Positions 9,601-21,239 of a stretch of 64,000 nt of DNA are shown in pieces. The notes under the pieces are model-generated. The model was given only the letters and a program-made list of their open reading frames with translations. It searched no databases and had not been told where the DNA came from. Each line of letters begins with the position of its first letter. The first letter of the stretch is position 1. The stretch comes from Poecilobothrus nobilitatus (lineage: Eukaryota > Arthropoda > Insecta > Diptera > Dolichopodidae). The position numbers and the translations under genes are program-made. The stretch covers positions 170,684,200 through 170,748,199 of the forward strand of contig OX352774.1 of assembly GCA_947095535.1 (NCBI GenBank), given 5' to 3'.

Positions 9601-12523
9601 TTAAAAATATTCTGCCTAATTTTTTGTATTATTATTATTAAAAAGATATTTACAACACTCTTTGCTTTTGTCTATATATTGATATTCCATAAAAAGTTTT
9701 CAATGCAAATTTCAAATATATAATAGTAATTAAAATAACCTAAATAAGTATCTTAAGAATACTGTGTTTAAGTTTTAAGAATATAAAATTTTCGGCAGAT
9801 ATTAAAAAACAGAAGTAATCTCCTGCATACGACAATCATTATGTCATTATTCATCCAACATGTGGTGCACCTATATAAGATATATGTGTATAACATACTT
9901 CCGAAAAAATATCATTGAAATATGTACATACTATATGCATAATGTGGGTATCTTTAAAAATACTATAAACACAATCAATTAAATTAAAAAACATTCACAT
10001 TTCTGTACAGTATTTAATCAAAAATGAATACATACATATTTAAAGAACAGAAAACCTTACATTCTTATCCTTAACTTTAAACCTTATATTATATACAGTT
10101 GTTACACATATTTTTAGCCTTATTTACACCAATCTGAAAACATAATTCTATTAAAAAAAGTTAACGTAAAAAAATTCTGGTTGATTTATAAAGGTAAAAA
10201 ACAATCCTGTATTTTTTATATTAAAAATATGTTAAACAGAACCTGAGAAGTATGCATTTAAAAAGAAGTTTTTTCAAAATTTGAAGAGCTGTAAGTGCTG
10301 TAGGATCTCCAACGGTGAGGGTACATAAAAAGTTGTTCTACAACATTACTCTTTTAAGAGACCTACTATGCGTGATTAATATTTCACTCCTCTTTATTAA
10401 ACAGTATATAAGTTTTGTAAACAGACGGGCCGACAGAGCGAACCTAATACCAAATTTTTCAAAATGTGCTTAAAAGCATAATTCATAAAAACATGAAGTG
10501 ACATTACTTACGAAAAAATAATGTATTATATTATGGTCTTTTATAATTAAAATGCGATTTTATGTTCCGGTATTAACTAATACCTGCTAATACTATATTG
10601 TGAAAACTCATTTCGCCCTAATAGTATACTCAATAGATTACTGATTCCTTTAAAGCTTTTTTGTATACGTTTATCTTTAATTCTTCGCTCTGTTTATTCG
10701 ATTTGCTAAAAAAATTGAATGAAATGTAATTAAATGTAATAAAAATTAAAATATTAACTACCAGCATCTATGAATGCATAGTAATACGTAGACTATATGA
10801 ATTCAATTATATTAAAGCAAAAGCAAAAGTTAATAATTTTTATTTCATAAAGCCAACAAAATACTCCGGTAACGCAGGATACTCTGCTAGTCCTCACTAT
10901 ATTCAAAGATTTGAACTTATTTATAATTTCTTTCAAAAATTATTTTGAAGGACATAGAAATAAGATAGGACTATACTCATATCTTTTCTTATCCATAACC
11001 AGTTTTTTTTTTTTAAATAAAATAAAGAATAAATAACGCCTCCATGAAAAAAGCCACTTAAGTTAAATTTAAATTCCTGGAATTGTTTTGTAAACAAAAA
11101 TTAATTTTATAAACAAAGATGTTTTTTTCAAATTTAATTTAATTTTAATAAAAGTCTTTTTAAAAAATCATCACTTAAATTTTGATTGAAATTGTTTGAT
11201 TTATTTTAAGTAACAGCACTCTGAAATAATTTTATTTTTATAATCATAATAAGTCATATCAAATTATTTTATATGAAATTTAATTTTCATAAAGGAAAAT
11301 TGAAATAATATTTAAAATTTAATTAAAAAACTTTCTGTGCCCTCCTTCTATATTTATTAAAAAATATAAAAAAAAAAACATAAAATATATTTTGTGTGTT
11401 TGTTAGACAAAACCATATTTTAAAACGTTTTAATCTTCTTTAAAAAGTTTTTGGTTTTGCTGTTTATTAGAAAAAAATTTAAAAAATTTTACGATTTTGT
11501 CTGTAAAAAACTGTTCTCGAAATTTTTTTTTATTTGAAAAGGGCTTTAAAAATTTTACAATTTTTATTTTTATGTTGACAAATGCATTGTTCAATAAATT
11601 TTTAGAAAGTTGTGAATTAAAATTTTTATATTAAAATTAAAGGTTTTAAATTAAAGTAATTTTAAAGCACAAAAAAGGCTTCTATTCTCTTAATTCTGTG
11701 TTTGACGTTTTAAATGTGACTAAACTCAACAAAACTCTACTAAATCAAACTAAAATTTTTCTAACAAACAAGCCTACAAATATTAATTGATTGATACCCA
11801 ATCTAATACAATATTTAATTTATACATATTTGAACTAATACCCAAACCAAAATATAAATCTATTCAGTTAGATACATATTTTTTTCTAATTTATTGCTGA
11901 TTGTATGTCTATTCAACTATTTTATTATTTTGCTACTCAAATTTATTACCTTAATTATTTTGCTATAAAATAAAATTCATAAAATTATATCCATAAAATC
12001 GATAAAATTATAAAAAGTACTTAACAGCACTACACGATTATAAATTACCAACTTAATTCAGGTTTATAAACAATTTATACAACAACTTAATTCATTTCAG
12101 TTCCTTTTTTGTTTGGTTTCGTCGTTATAACCGAAAGATAAATGACAAAATTTAAAAAACATACGATGTTAGTTATAATATAACCGACTTAAATCTTACG
12201 TCAACGTCAGTCGCTACTCGCTATATTCGATTTTTTTTTAACAGAATATACTTGAACGAAACAAATAGAAACTTATCGTTCGTTACTTGTTGTAATCAAC
12301 TTCGCCACTTTCACTGTACAGACTACAGTACAGTGTTGAGTGTACATAGTTTTTGAATTTGTTGTAAATAGACAAATAAAATATGATGCATCCAATCTAC
12401 CACCTAAAATATACGCAATATTTAGCTTCATTTCGAACCAAAGCATAGATTCATAAATCTTTGATACAACTGAATTCTTTTAACAAAAACTTTGAAACCT
12501 TTAAATTTATTATTGATAATATT
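9601..12523. other. AT-rich intergenic stretch with one R1 fragment
   Basis: At 10190-10485 lies an R1 fragment: 'aaacagaacctgagaagtat', 'gttgttctacaacattac', and 'ttttgtaaacagacgggccg' followed by 'aatgtgcttaaaag'. Near 12195-12370 the sequence is less AT-rich ('cgtcagtcgctactcgc', 'ctgtacagactacagtacag') and could be a promoter or exon remnant. No gene is visible. Confidence 0.5.
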
Positions 12524-12532
12524 GTTTTTTAG

Positions 12533-13501
12533 GAGGGTTATAAAAAGCTCAAAATTCAACTCAACTCAGCGCTCAACTCAAATTTTGAGTTACCTCAATT
12601 CTTGAGCTAGCTCATAGTCTGAGCTATAAATAACAGCTCAGACGTTGAGCTAGCTCAACTTTTGAGTTGAGCTTGAGTTGAGCTTGACTCAAATAAGCTG
12701 AAATTCATGATTTTTTTTTATTCATATATTATAGGTACTTCAATCTGATTTTAAGGACAAAACATAAATTTCACTGTTCATAGAAAAATATAAATCAAAA
12801 ATTTTTTTTTACGTAAATTATAATTATTTTTAATTTAAAAACAAAACAATATTCAAATATACATAAAAATTATAGGTACATAATATTTTTCATTTATATT
12901 TCAATTCAAATAATTAATATAATTATATAATTTTAAAATTCGAATTAATATATAAAAAATATTTAAAATTTAAAGAACAATTGAAAGAATAAAGACAAGA
13001 AAGAAAACAAAAATAACAAGTTAGAGTACCTATGTTGTTTTTTTTCTGGGAAATAAATGAAGACAATTAATAAAAAAAAATGCAACGGTATCGAATTTGA
13101 AATCACAAAATTCTAAAGAGATAACAATAAAAAAATTATAATCAGACTTACCGACTGTTATGGATGTATATGAAGGTGTATAATACATTTAAGTAATTTC
13201 ATTTTTTTTTTCCTATTTATTATATCGAATTAATAAGAAATGTAACACTAACAGATTTTAATTGTTAAACTATATATTAGTAAATATTCAGTTTCTAATT
13301 TTATTGAACTGGTGTATAATTATTTAAATATCTCAAATATTTGCCCAAATGTAATATAGAGTTAGCTCAATCTGTGAGTGCATGTATATACCTCAAAGTT
13401 TGAACTAGCTCAACGTGTGAGCTTTTGTTTATAGCTCAATCCTGAGCTAGCTCAACATTTGAGCTGAGCTTTGCATTTGAGTTCGCTCTTTTACAACCCT
13501 G
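12533..13501. mobile_element. Non-autonomous hAT transposon
   Basis: The terminal inverted repeats are GAGGGTTATAAAA on the left and CAGGGTTGTAAAA on the right, read inward. An 8-bp direct duplication, TTTTTTAG, lies immediately outside both ends (12525-12532 and 13502-13509) and fits the hAT consensus nTnnnnAn. Both ends (about 12540-12700 and 13360-13490) are packed with GAGCTAGCTCAA-type palindromes and half-sites, typical of subterminal transposase-binding repeats. The 650-bp middle is AT-rich with no transposase. At 969 bp it is a MITE-like passenger. Confidence 0.85.
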
Positions 13502-13760
13502 TTTTTTAGGTATATGAAAATAGAGAATTAAAAATCTAACTCCCATACAAAACTTTTGCCTACACATTATCCCCTACACGATGGTTTATGTCAATGCACT
13601 TACTTATGAATCACCCTGTATAATTTTATAAATCCATTGCAACTTTGGAACTCGAAAACAACAAATTAAGACAAATTTACTTTATTGCGAAGGATTGCAG
13701 GGGCTAAAGGAAAAATAATACATATAAAAAAATATTTTAAACAAGTAATGAAAAAATCAA

Positions 13761-14787
13761 GGGTTTTCAAAAAAGCACATTTCCAAAATTAGTTTTTGGT
13801 AAAGTAGGCACATTGAATAAAATAAATTTATAATAATATAAAAATTGAAATCGAGGGCTTCGGTAGCCTAGTGGGTAGGCGGGTGGCAAACAAAATAAAT
13901 AATATTAGTATATAATTTAATAATTGTATAAAAACCTATAATGGCCTTGGTAGACGATCGTTCAATAATATTGCATTACATTTATGTATGTAATATTAAT
14001 ATAAATAAATAAATAAATAAAAATTGAAAGAAAAAGAAATCATTAGAATAATTTGTTAGGGAAATAGGAAAAAATCTAGTCACACTTTCGTTAATTTTAT
14101 GGTAACCCTATATTATTAAGAAAAATTATTAACACAAACAAAAATATAATGTTGAAGCTTTAATTTTTGTATATTACTTCAAAAAAATTTGGTCAGGTGC
14201 TCAAGTTACAGGTGTTTCAAAATAGATAATTTGCAGTATTTGACCCCTTACAGCTCCTAAACGGGAGGCAATTCAAAAATATTTCCTGAAATGATGAAAT
14301 GACTCATATTTATTTCCAAAGATCGAACTCCTCTCAAAATTTCAAGCTTCTAAGTAAAACCGTTTGATAGATAGAAGGGGTTAAAATTTTTGAAAAAATT
14401 GAGTTTCACATAACGGTATTTTAAAATACCGCATGGCAAAGCCACATTTTTTTTTATATATATTTATAAAGTTTATAAAACCAGCTCTCGTTTAGAACCA
14501 GCTCTCGTTTTGAAAATAGATTGATTGATCAGATTGAATATAGAAGCTGTGTTATAACAATTTAAAGATAGGACTTTTTCGAACATTGGAGGGCGGTAGC
14601 TCCATAACGGGTGGGGGGCAGAAAAAAATTGTTCCACAAAATTAGTTTTTTGGCAATGCCTATCTGTAGTTAAAATTTCATTGCTTTATTTCAAACGGTG
14701 TAGAAGTTTTGTAAACACCCAGAAGGACGGACAGAGTGGAACTAATAAGCACATTTTTTCAAAATTTTTTGAAAATGTCCTAAAAAG
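13761..14787 (+). repeat. R1 element copy with SINE inserted
   Basis: The left end reads 'gggttttcaaaaaagcacat' then 'ttccaaaa'; the right end reads 'ttttttgaaaatgtcctaaa', close to an inverted copy of the left. Internal blocks match the 58.5-kb copy: 'caggtgctcaagttacaggt', 'ctctcaaaatttcaagcttc', 'tttcacataacggta', 'ggtagctccataacgggtgg', 'ttgttccacaaaatta' and 'cggtgtagaagttttgtaaa' followed by 'ggacggacagagtg'. There is no conserved reading frame. Confidence 0.7.
13855..14020 (+). mobile_element. SINE, diverged or interrupted copy inside R1
   Basis: The head 'gggcttcggtagcctagtgg' then 'gtaggcgggtggc' (13855-13888) matches the 5' end of the minus-strand SINE at 19.8 kb. The middle is replaced by AT-rich sequence and box B is not visible. 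A tail-like 'gcattacatttatg' precedes an AAAT tandem run. It lies within the R1 copy, so it inserted after R1 did. Confidence 0.6.
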
Positions 14788-15455
14788 TACAATTCCAGTT
14801 AATATGTCTTCAAATTAGCTTAAATATTGATTTTAAAATTCAAAGAAAAATTTTTTTTTGTTGCAAAATTCTTTGTGATAATATTTTGTGCTTTTCATTA
14901 GTATTTTTAATGGCATGATATACCATTAATAATGGTCTAAATTTTGTGGAATGATAAAATTTTCTAAAATTACGTAGGTACGTTATATCCTTGAAAATTA
15001 TGTAAACGGTATTTTTAATATATATATATTTAAATATAATATATATAACTTCATACAATAATAATTTTATTTATGTATAAAAGTATATTTCTGTAAGTCC
15101 ATTAAATCTGTTTTTAAATTAGTACATTTTAAGTCAAATTTATAGTAAATATTACCATAAATATTACTCTAAAATGTTCATAGTATGTATATATGTGTTT
15201 GTATTAAAATAAGGAGTTTATTGCAAATTTTGTAGTATGTTCTGGTTTAAACAAACATATGATACGACAATAACATTCAAAGATTTTTAAGGGTTGCAAG
15301 TAAATAATTTGATAAGTGAATTATTCATTATTTAACATAACATAATACAGGGAGCGCTATCTCAATTTTAAAATCTTCTTTTTTTTCAGAAAATATGAAT
15401 TTGAATTATGTATATTTTCTTTCAGCAAAATTTAACAAAATCAGAGTTTAATAAT
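14788..15455. other. AT-rich stretch, nothing recognised
   Basis: The open frame at 14840-15058 on the minus strand is low-complexity I/Y/K-rich translation of AT repeats. At 15386 a good splice acceptor ('cttcttttttttcag') occurs without a matching donor. Confidence 0.5.
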
Positions 15456-15461
15456 ATGGAT

Positions 15462-15615
15462 AGGGGCCTCGGTAGCCTAATGATAAAAACGTATAAAATA
15501 CTCTGTAAACACTGAGGGAGTGTGGGTTCGAACTCCCACGGCTGAACACGAAAGGCTGTGTAATTTCATGTACACATTTATGTGGCAGAGAAATGCATTA
15601 AAAAAATAAAATAAA
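15462..15615 (+). mobile_element. tRNA-derived SINE with target-site duplication
   Basis: The head is 'ggggcctcggtagcctaatg', box B is GGTTCGAACTCC at 15525-15536, and the body 'aaaggctgtgtaatttc' leads to the LINE-like tail 'tttatgtggcagagaaatgc' and an A-rich run. ATGGAT occurs directly before the head (15456-15461) and directly after the tail (15616-15621), a likely target-site duplication. At ~154 bp it is the cleanest short copy in the window. Confidence 0.85.
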
Positions 15616-15621
15616 ATGGAT

Positions 15622-18600
15622 TTTTTCCAAATTTTATACACATCCACATTATGGACGCAAATGTCTTAAAATTTCTTTTTTACGTTTAATTTTGAATGGG
15701 CCGCCTAAATTAATTTAAAGTTAAATTAAAGATTTAAAGAAAACCAGATTTTAAAAATTCTAAGTAAACTGTGTTACAAGTAGGTTAGGTACATATTCGT
15801 ATTACCATTAATCATTATAATATGCTCTTTATGTACTCGTTTATTTATTATGTAAAAAGGTTTTCATTATATTATGCTTTTTAGTAAATTCATATATACA
15901 TATATTATATATATATGTATTGTAATATTTAATTAGTTTTATTAAATGAATATGTATAGATAATACCAGATAATACTTAATATGTATGTATATATTGTTA
16001 TTTGTTAAACAAACAATTTTTTAAATTTTTTAAAGTTACAAAATTATAAATTTTTAATTAAAAATTGTATTATATGCGTTCATAAAGCGCCATTTTTGGT
16101 ATAGTGAAATACAAAATTATTTACTATTTATTTAAGGATAAGTAAACTTTTTAAAAGTTTATATAAAATAAATAAAAAAGAATAACGTTTCGATTGCCTA
16201 CAATATCCGATTTTCCTTTAACTTTACAAAACTGTAGCTTAACTTTACTAAAAGGTTTTTAGGTTTTAGGAAATTAAAAAAACATGGGTAGAATTTAAAT
16301 GCGCAATATTTAAAACTAATTGTGTGAACGAACAACATATTAGATACCATACCATATCATCTATACCAGTTTTAATGTAGTATCTGTATCTGTATATTGT
16401 AACTGTAATATTTATACTTATAAAAATTTCAAATAGCTTTAAAAATTTAAACTTATGTGAACCCATAATTATAGCCGAGAGTAAATACTGATGTTGCTTA
16501 TTTTATTATATAATATTAGATATTAATAAATAAATAATTAAAAAGATAAATAATTTTTTTTCTTCTGTTTTGTAGTCAAATGTTTTTAAAAATTCCTCAA
16601 AATTTATTACATTTACAAAAGCAAAGACCAGCATATGCCAGCATACATAAAAACTAGGGCATAAAACTAGAAAACTAAACAATTTTTTTATTTCTGTATT
16701 TTTCCGCTGTACTTTTATCATTGTTTTAAAATTGCATATTTTTCGGAGGATTTATTTTATATGTATAACGTATAACAAAATTTTCCAAAAGTGATTATAG
16801 ATTACAGCAGAAATTATATTTATATATATATATAGATAATGCAAGTAGAACAAAAAATGTCAATAAGAATTCTCGAATTCATTTCTGATTTTAAGTGCCT
16901 CATTTGCCCTCTATTTTTTCCTATACTTTTTTTCTCTTTCTCGTTAATTTTTTTGAAAAGAATATCATCGTGAATTACACGTTAAAACAACTTTAATTTT
17001 TCATAGAAAGAGCGTGTAAAAAACTAAAAAAAAAACATCAAGGTATTAACAAATCTAGATCGATTAAAAAAAAATAAAACGAAATTTAAAGGTATATTTT
17101 CCATCAGAAATCATAAAAGCTTATAGATAAATTAGATTGCATGAGACACTGAACTAAATGTATTGTTTAATGATTGTTAAATAACTGTAGTATTTAAAAA
17201 AGAATAATATTTGCCGGATATTAAAAATTTTTCAGAAATAGCGTAAATTTTGTTTGATGTCTAGATACATGTAAATATAAACAGTAACAGAAAATATAAA
17301 AATGTGATAAATTACTTTAACGTGCAGTTTGATTTTCACCTTTAACAAGAAACAGCAAATTTACAACTGCATTATCGGCAGCGCTGTCTGATATATATCA
17401 AATCGAATGAACAAAAAGATGTAACTGTAGTTATAGTGAAACTAAAGGTGGATTTCGATTTTTGTTTCAAGGTTCGTATCAAATCAATTAAATTTCGCAC
17501 TATAATCAATTTTACAATTAAAGATCTTAAAGAAAATAATTGTGGTTTCTCACATACACAAAAACTCATTTATATACAAATATGTATTTTGTCATTTAAC
17601 ATAAAAAAATATACATATATACCTACTATATGCATGTAAATTACTCACAAACTTTACTTTTTTTCTACTTCGAACTCCACAGAAAACGAGATTAAAGGAC
17701 GTTTTTCTGCTTTAATATGTTATCTGTTAATTTAATGTTGTTTATGAGGTTGATACAAGACCTAAGTAAACAGGCCAAGAACTGAAAACACATGAATGTA
17801 GTTGTGAGAGAATTTCAATCGATTCTCACGTATTGCGCGTATGAATAATTTAATAATTGATGTGAGTCTCGAATATAGCTATATAAGCGTGTATGAAATT
17901 TTAAAGTATGAAAGTAGTTTCGACGTATACTATTACGATATTAAGGCAATTTATCTTAAGAAGCTTTTAAAATACAAAATTTAAAGGAAGACAATTTTTT
18001 AAATGCATATTTATGAATGAAAATATTATATTTTAAAATATCTTTTTTTAATGAATTATGTAAAAAAGATGCGACTTTAATTTTTTCTTTGAACCAAATT
18101 GAATAAAGTAAATGGTTTTTGTGTTATTTCAAGATTTATAGTCGGCCCCCTATTTTTTTCCATAAGACTACGTGTAAATTTGTTAAAAGCTGGCCGCTTA
18201 TTAAGCTTTTACTCTCTGCACTTCATGGCCTGATAATTGATGTGAGTCTCGGGTTGATATGTTATCTGTTAAGTTAATATTGTTTATGTGGTGGAGAAGA
18301 AAGCATTCTGGAGTGAGTTCGTTCGTTGTTGCTTAAATTTAAGATTTGTGTATCGTAATTCGTAGTTACTATCAAAGATTATCTATTACAATAAGATGGA
18401 CCACTCTTTTTTTACATACATTAATGCATTTTTTACAACTACCTAAACAAAAAAAAACTATTAGTAAAAGTAGATAAAATATATGTTACTTCGTTTCAAA
18501 ACCATTCTGTTATTGAAATTACTGTAGAAGAGAAAATGAACGAAAATGTTTAGGTAGTAATTTTACAATGCTTTTTTTAAAGGCGCAACTTTCTTACTGT

Positions 18601-18700
18601 GACTATGTATTGTTATAATACAAAGTATATGAATGTTTAAAATTGAATCGAAATGTATTTTTAAAGGCGCAACTTTTTAATTTTATTCATAGTGGTAAAA
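15622..18700. other. AT-rich intergenic stretch with shuffled short repeats
   Basis: No gene is supported; the open frames at 16266-16721 and 17372-17639 have no family features. Two short sequences recur in swapped order: 'tatgttatctgttaa' with 'ttgtttatg' at 17716 and 18259, and 'ataattgatgtgagtctcg' at 17855 and 18234. Further repeats of 'tttttaaaggcgcaacttt' at about 18574 and 18659 resemble R1 ends. Confidence 0.5.
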
Positions 18701-18760
18701 AATAATAATCGAAAATATTTTAAATTATTAATTGAAATTTTTTGAAATTAAATAAAAAAG

Positions 18761-18828
18761 TAATAATCGAAGTGTTTTAAATTGTTTATTAAAATTTCAA
18801 TAAACAATTTAAAACACTTCGATTATTA
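18761..18828. repeat. Perfect 30-bp inverted repeat (hairpin)
   Basis: The arms at 18761-18790 and 18799-18828 are exactly complementary over 30 bp around an 8-base loop. The arm starts 'taataatcgaagtgtttt'. A diverged direct copy of the left arm lies just upstream near 18702, so three versions stand side by side. Confidence 0.85.
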
Positions 18829-18974
18829 GGATTAGGATTATAGGAAAAATATATTTTAATCTAATGTATTTTAATTGAAAATTTTATGTAGATATTATAA
18901 AGATAGTTTAGAAAGTAAATTTATAAATATTTTAGTAAAATTAGTACAGAAAAAGATTTAGAATATAAATTATA

Positions 18975-19640
18975 TGAACGTTTAAAAAATGATTTTAATT
19001 ATAACTGTTGTAATAAATGTAACAAATCTTATTTTATAAAACTTTGTACATATATACATACATATGTATACTCTTCACTTCAAATTTGTCCTTTTTAACA
19101 TTATATTTGTCTTTTTTCAAAATTAAATTCGTCTAAATTTTCAAAATCAATTTTGTTTGTTTTTAAAATCAAATTTAATAAAAAACTTTAATAAAAATGT
19201 TAAAGAATTTGATATAAGACATAAAATCTTAAGTGTTCAACATTTGTAAAAAATAAATATAAATATAGTTATTTTAAAACCCTCTTTTGATTCCTTATAC
19301 TTTTCTTTACAGCTTCAAATTATTTGTTTCAGTAAATCATTTTTAAAATTTTAGATTAAATATTCTAAAAGAAAAAAAAAAATTTTTTTAATTTTAAAAC
19401 TACAATTTATTTAAATTTATTTTCCGTTTTACACTTTCGACACTCTTTGCTGTATAGTGAGATTTCATATGCTAAATCGTTTCATATCAGTTTTTTTTCT
19501 TATTTTCACATGATAAAATCTTATTACTTACTATCTTATTTCTTTCAATTTTTTTGTTTTTTTGTTTTTTCGAGTAGCATAGAAAGTTTTTGTCACGTGG
19601 TGAGAGTGGCCCATCTTATTGTAATAGATAATCTTTGGTA
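18975..19640 (+). repeat. Duplicated segment, copy 1
   Basis: This segment recurs in the same orientation at 24864-25335. Shared landmarks in order: 'actgttgtaataaatgtaac', 'taaagaatttgata' then 'agacataaaat', 'tacaatttatttaaatttat', 'cactttcgacac', 'aaatcgtttcatatcagttt', 'tttttcgag', 'gtgagagtggc' and 'agataatctttg'. No coding frame is conserved between the two copies, so the open frame at 19447-19641 is not taken as a gene. Confidence 0.75.
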
Positions 19641-19754
19641 ATTGGTTACTATAGTCAGCTAAAATCTAGCTTTTTGTTGTTTCTTTTTACTAATAGTTAG
19701 TTATATAGCCAGCTCTTTTCAACTATTCTATATAATAATATAAACAAAATAAAC

Positions 19755-19877
19755 ATTATATTTGGTCGTAAGGGAGGTATGTAAAGAAAAAAACACTTAC
19801 GACCTGTGCAGGGATCGAACCCACACTCCTTCGGTTAATACGCCACACGCCTACCCACTAGGCTACCGAAGCCCCTG
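19755..19877 (-). mobile_element. tRNA-derived SINE head (minus strand)
   Basis: Read on the minus strand it begins 'ggggcttcggtagcctagtg' with box A, then has box B GGTTCGATCCC (complement of 19811-19821), then 'ggtcgtaagtg' and a complementary 'cttacgacc'. The 8-bp pair GTCGTAAG/CTTACGAC also occurs in the copy at 56.67 kb. The LINE-like tail is absent. Confidence 0.75.
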
Positions 19878-19879
19878 AT

Positions 19880-21235
19880 TATATCTAATTAAAATAGAAC
19901 AATATATAAAATAAAAGAAAAAAATAAATCCATGTTATTAATAAATATGTATATAAAATATTCAAAAAAAACGTTCAAGAATTTTAAAGGACCTAGATAG
20001 TATATATATTTTTACCTATATATACATGCATTTGTTGCTCTTGATTATTTTTTAGATACATACACCAACCAAAATGAATAGTCTACGGACATAGATTTTT
20101 ATGATCTAAAAAAGTTTTCACTAATGTTTAAAAATAGTATTTTATGTGGTACAAAGTACAAAAAAGTAAATATACATATTTCTATTTTATTTATCTTAGA
20201 TTAAGCTCTAAAATTTTGCATTTGTTTTAATAATGATTTCAAAAATAAACAGATAAAATAACTACATACTACTGTTTCTAATAGAAAATTTATATAACAT
20301 TGTTATAAATTTTAATAAATGTATATTTTAAAAATTTATGCTTTATAAAACTACAAAATTTATGACTTAAAAATGTTTTTTTTTTATTGCTTCTAAATTA
20401 TAATAATAATATACATATGTATGTACATAATATTATCAATTCCAATTTAATTAATATTACTAATTTAATTAATAAATTTAAAGGCATTTTTGTAATATTA
20501 CCATAGACAAATAACATATAGAAATAAATCGTATGGGAATTTTTTAAACAATTATTTTTTAAAACTTTGGAAAAAATAACTTGGGAATTAAATCACTGTT
20601 AAATGTAATAATAAAAATAATGTTAATAAAATGTACAATCAAAATATGTATGTATAATGAAAATGTTATCTGTACGACTAAACTGTACATAGAATTTAGA
20701 ATTAACATTTGCTTAATATTTTTAATAGAGGATTTATATGTGTGTATTATTAATTATATACATACATATGAATAAATTATGAAATTATTTTATTTTTGCA
20801 AAATATGTATTTCTTATATTAATTTTCTATTAATATACTTTCATGGATACATTTTGCATAGGTACATAAGTATATACATATGTATGTATGTATGTAGTTT
20901 TCATTTAAAAAAATTAATTTAGTTAAAGTTAATTAAAAAAAACAACAAAATTATAGTTGATTTTCGTTGAAAATACATATAATTTTTTTTATATACCCGT
21001 TTTACCCATATGTTACCAAGGTTGATGGTACATAAATATTTTAACCATTTGACTTATTTTGTACGCGTTTACAAGCAACAAAGGGGATATGCTTCTCATC
21101 TACTCTCATTTCTCTTATTATTTTCTTTCAATACCGATAAAATTTTTTTTTGTGATAAATTTAGCTTATTTTTTGAATTCTATCTATAGGTATACTTACG
21201 TTAAATTTAAATAATAATTTCTGATACATTTTGAT
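19880..21235. other. AT-rich stretch with microsatellites, no gene seen
   Basis: TATG/CATA repeats near 20410, 20640, 20760 and 20870. The open frame at 20581-20775 is low-complexity. Confidence 0.55.
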
Positions 21236-21239
21236 ATTT

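Noticed and set aside
19784..19877. Possible tRNA gene (good box A and box B, minus strand)
   Set aside because: No acceptor stem pairing, and the same head is found on several SINE copies, so it is a SINE.
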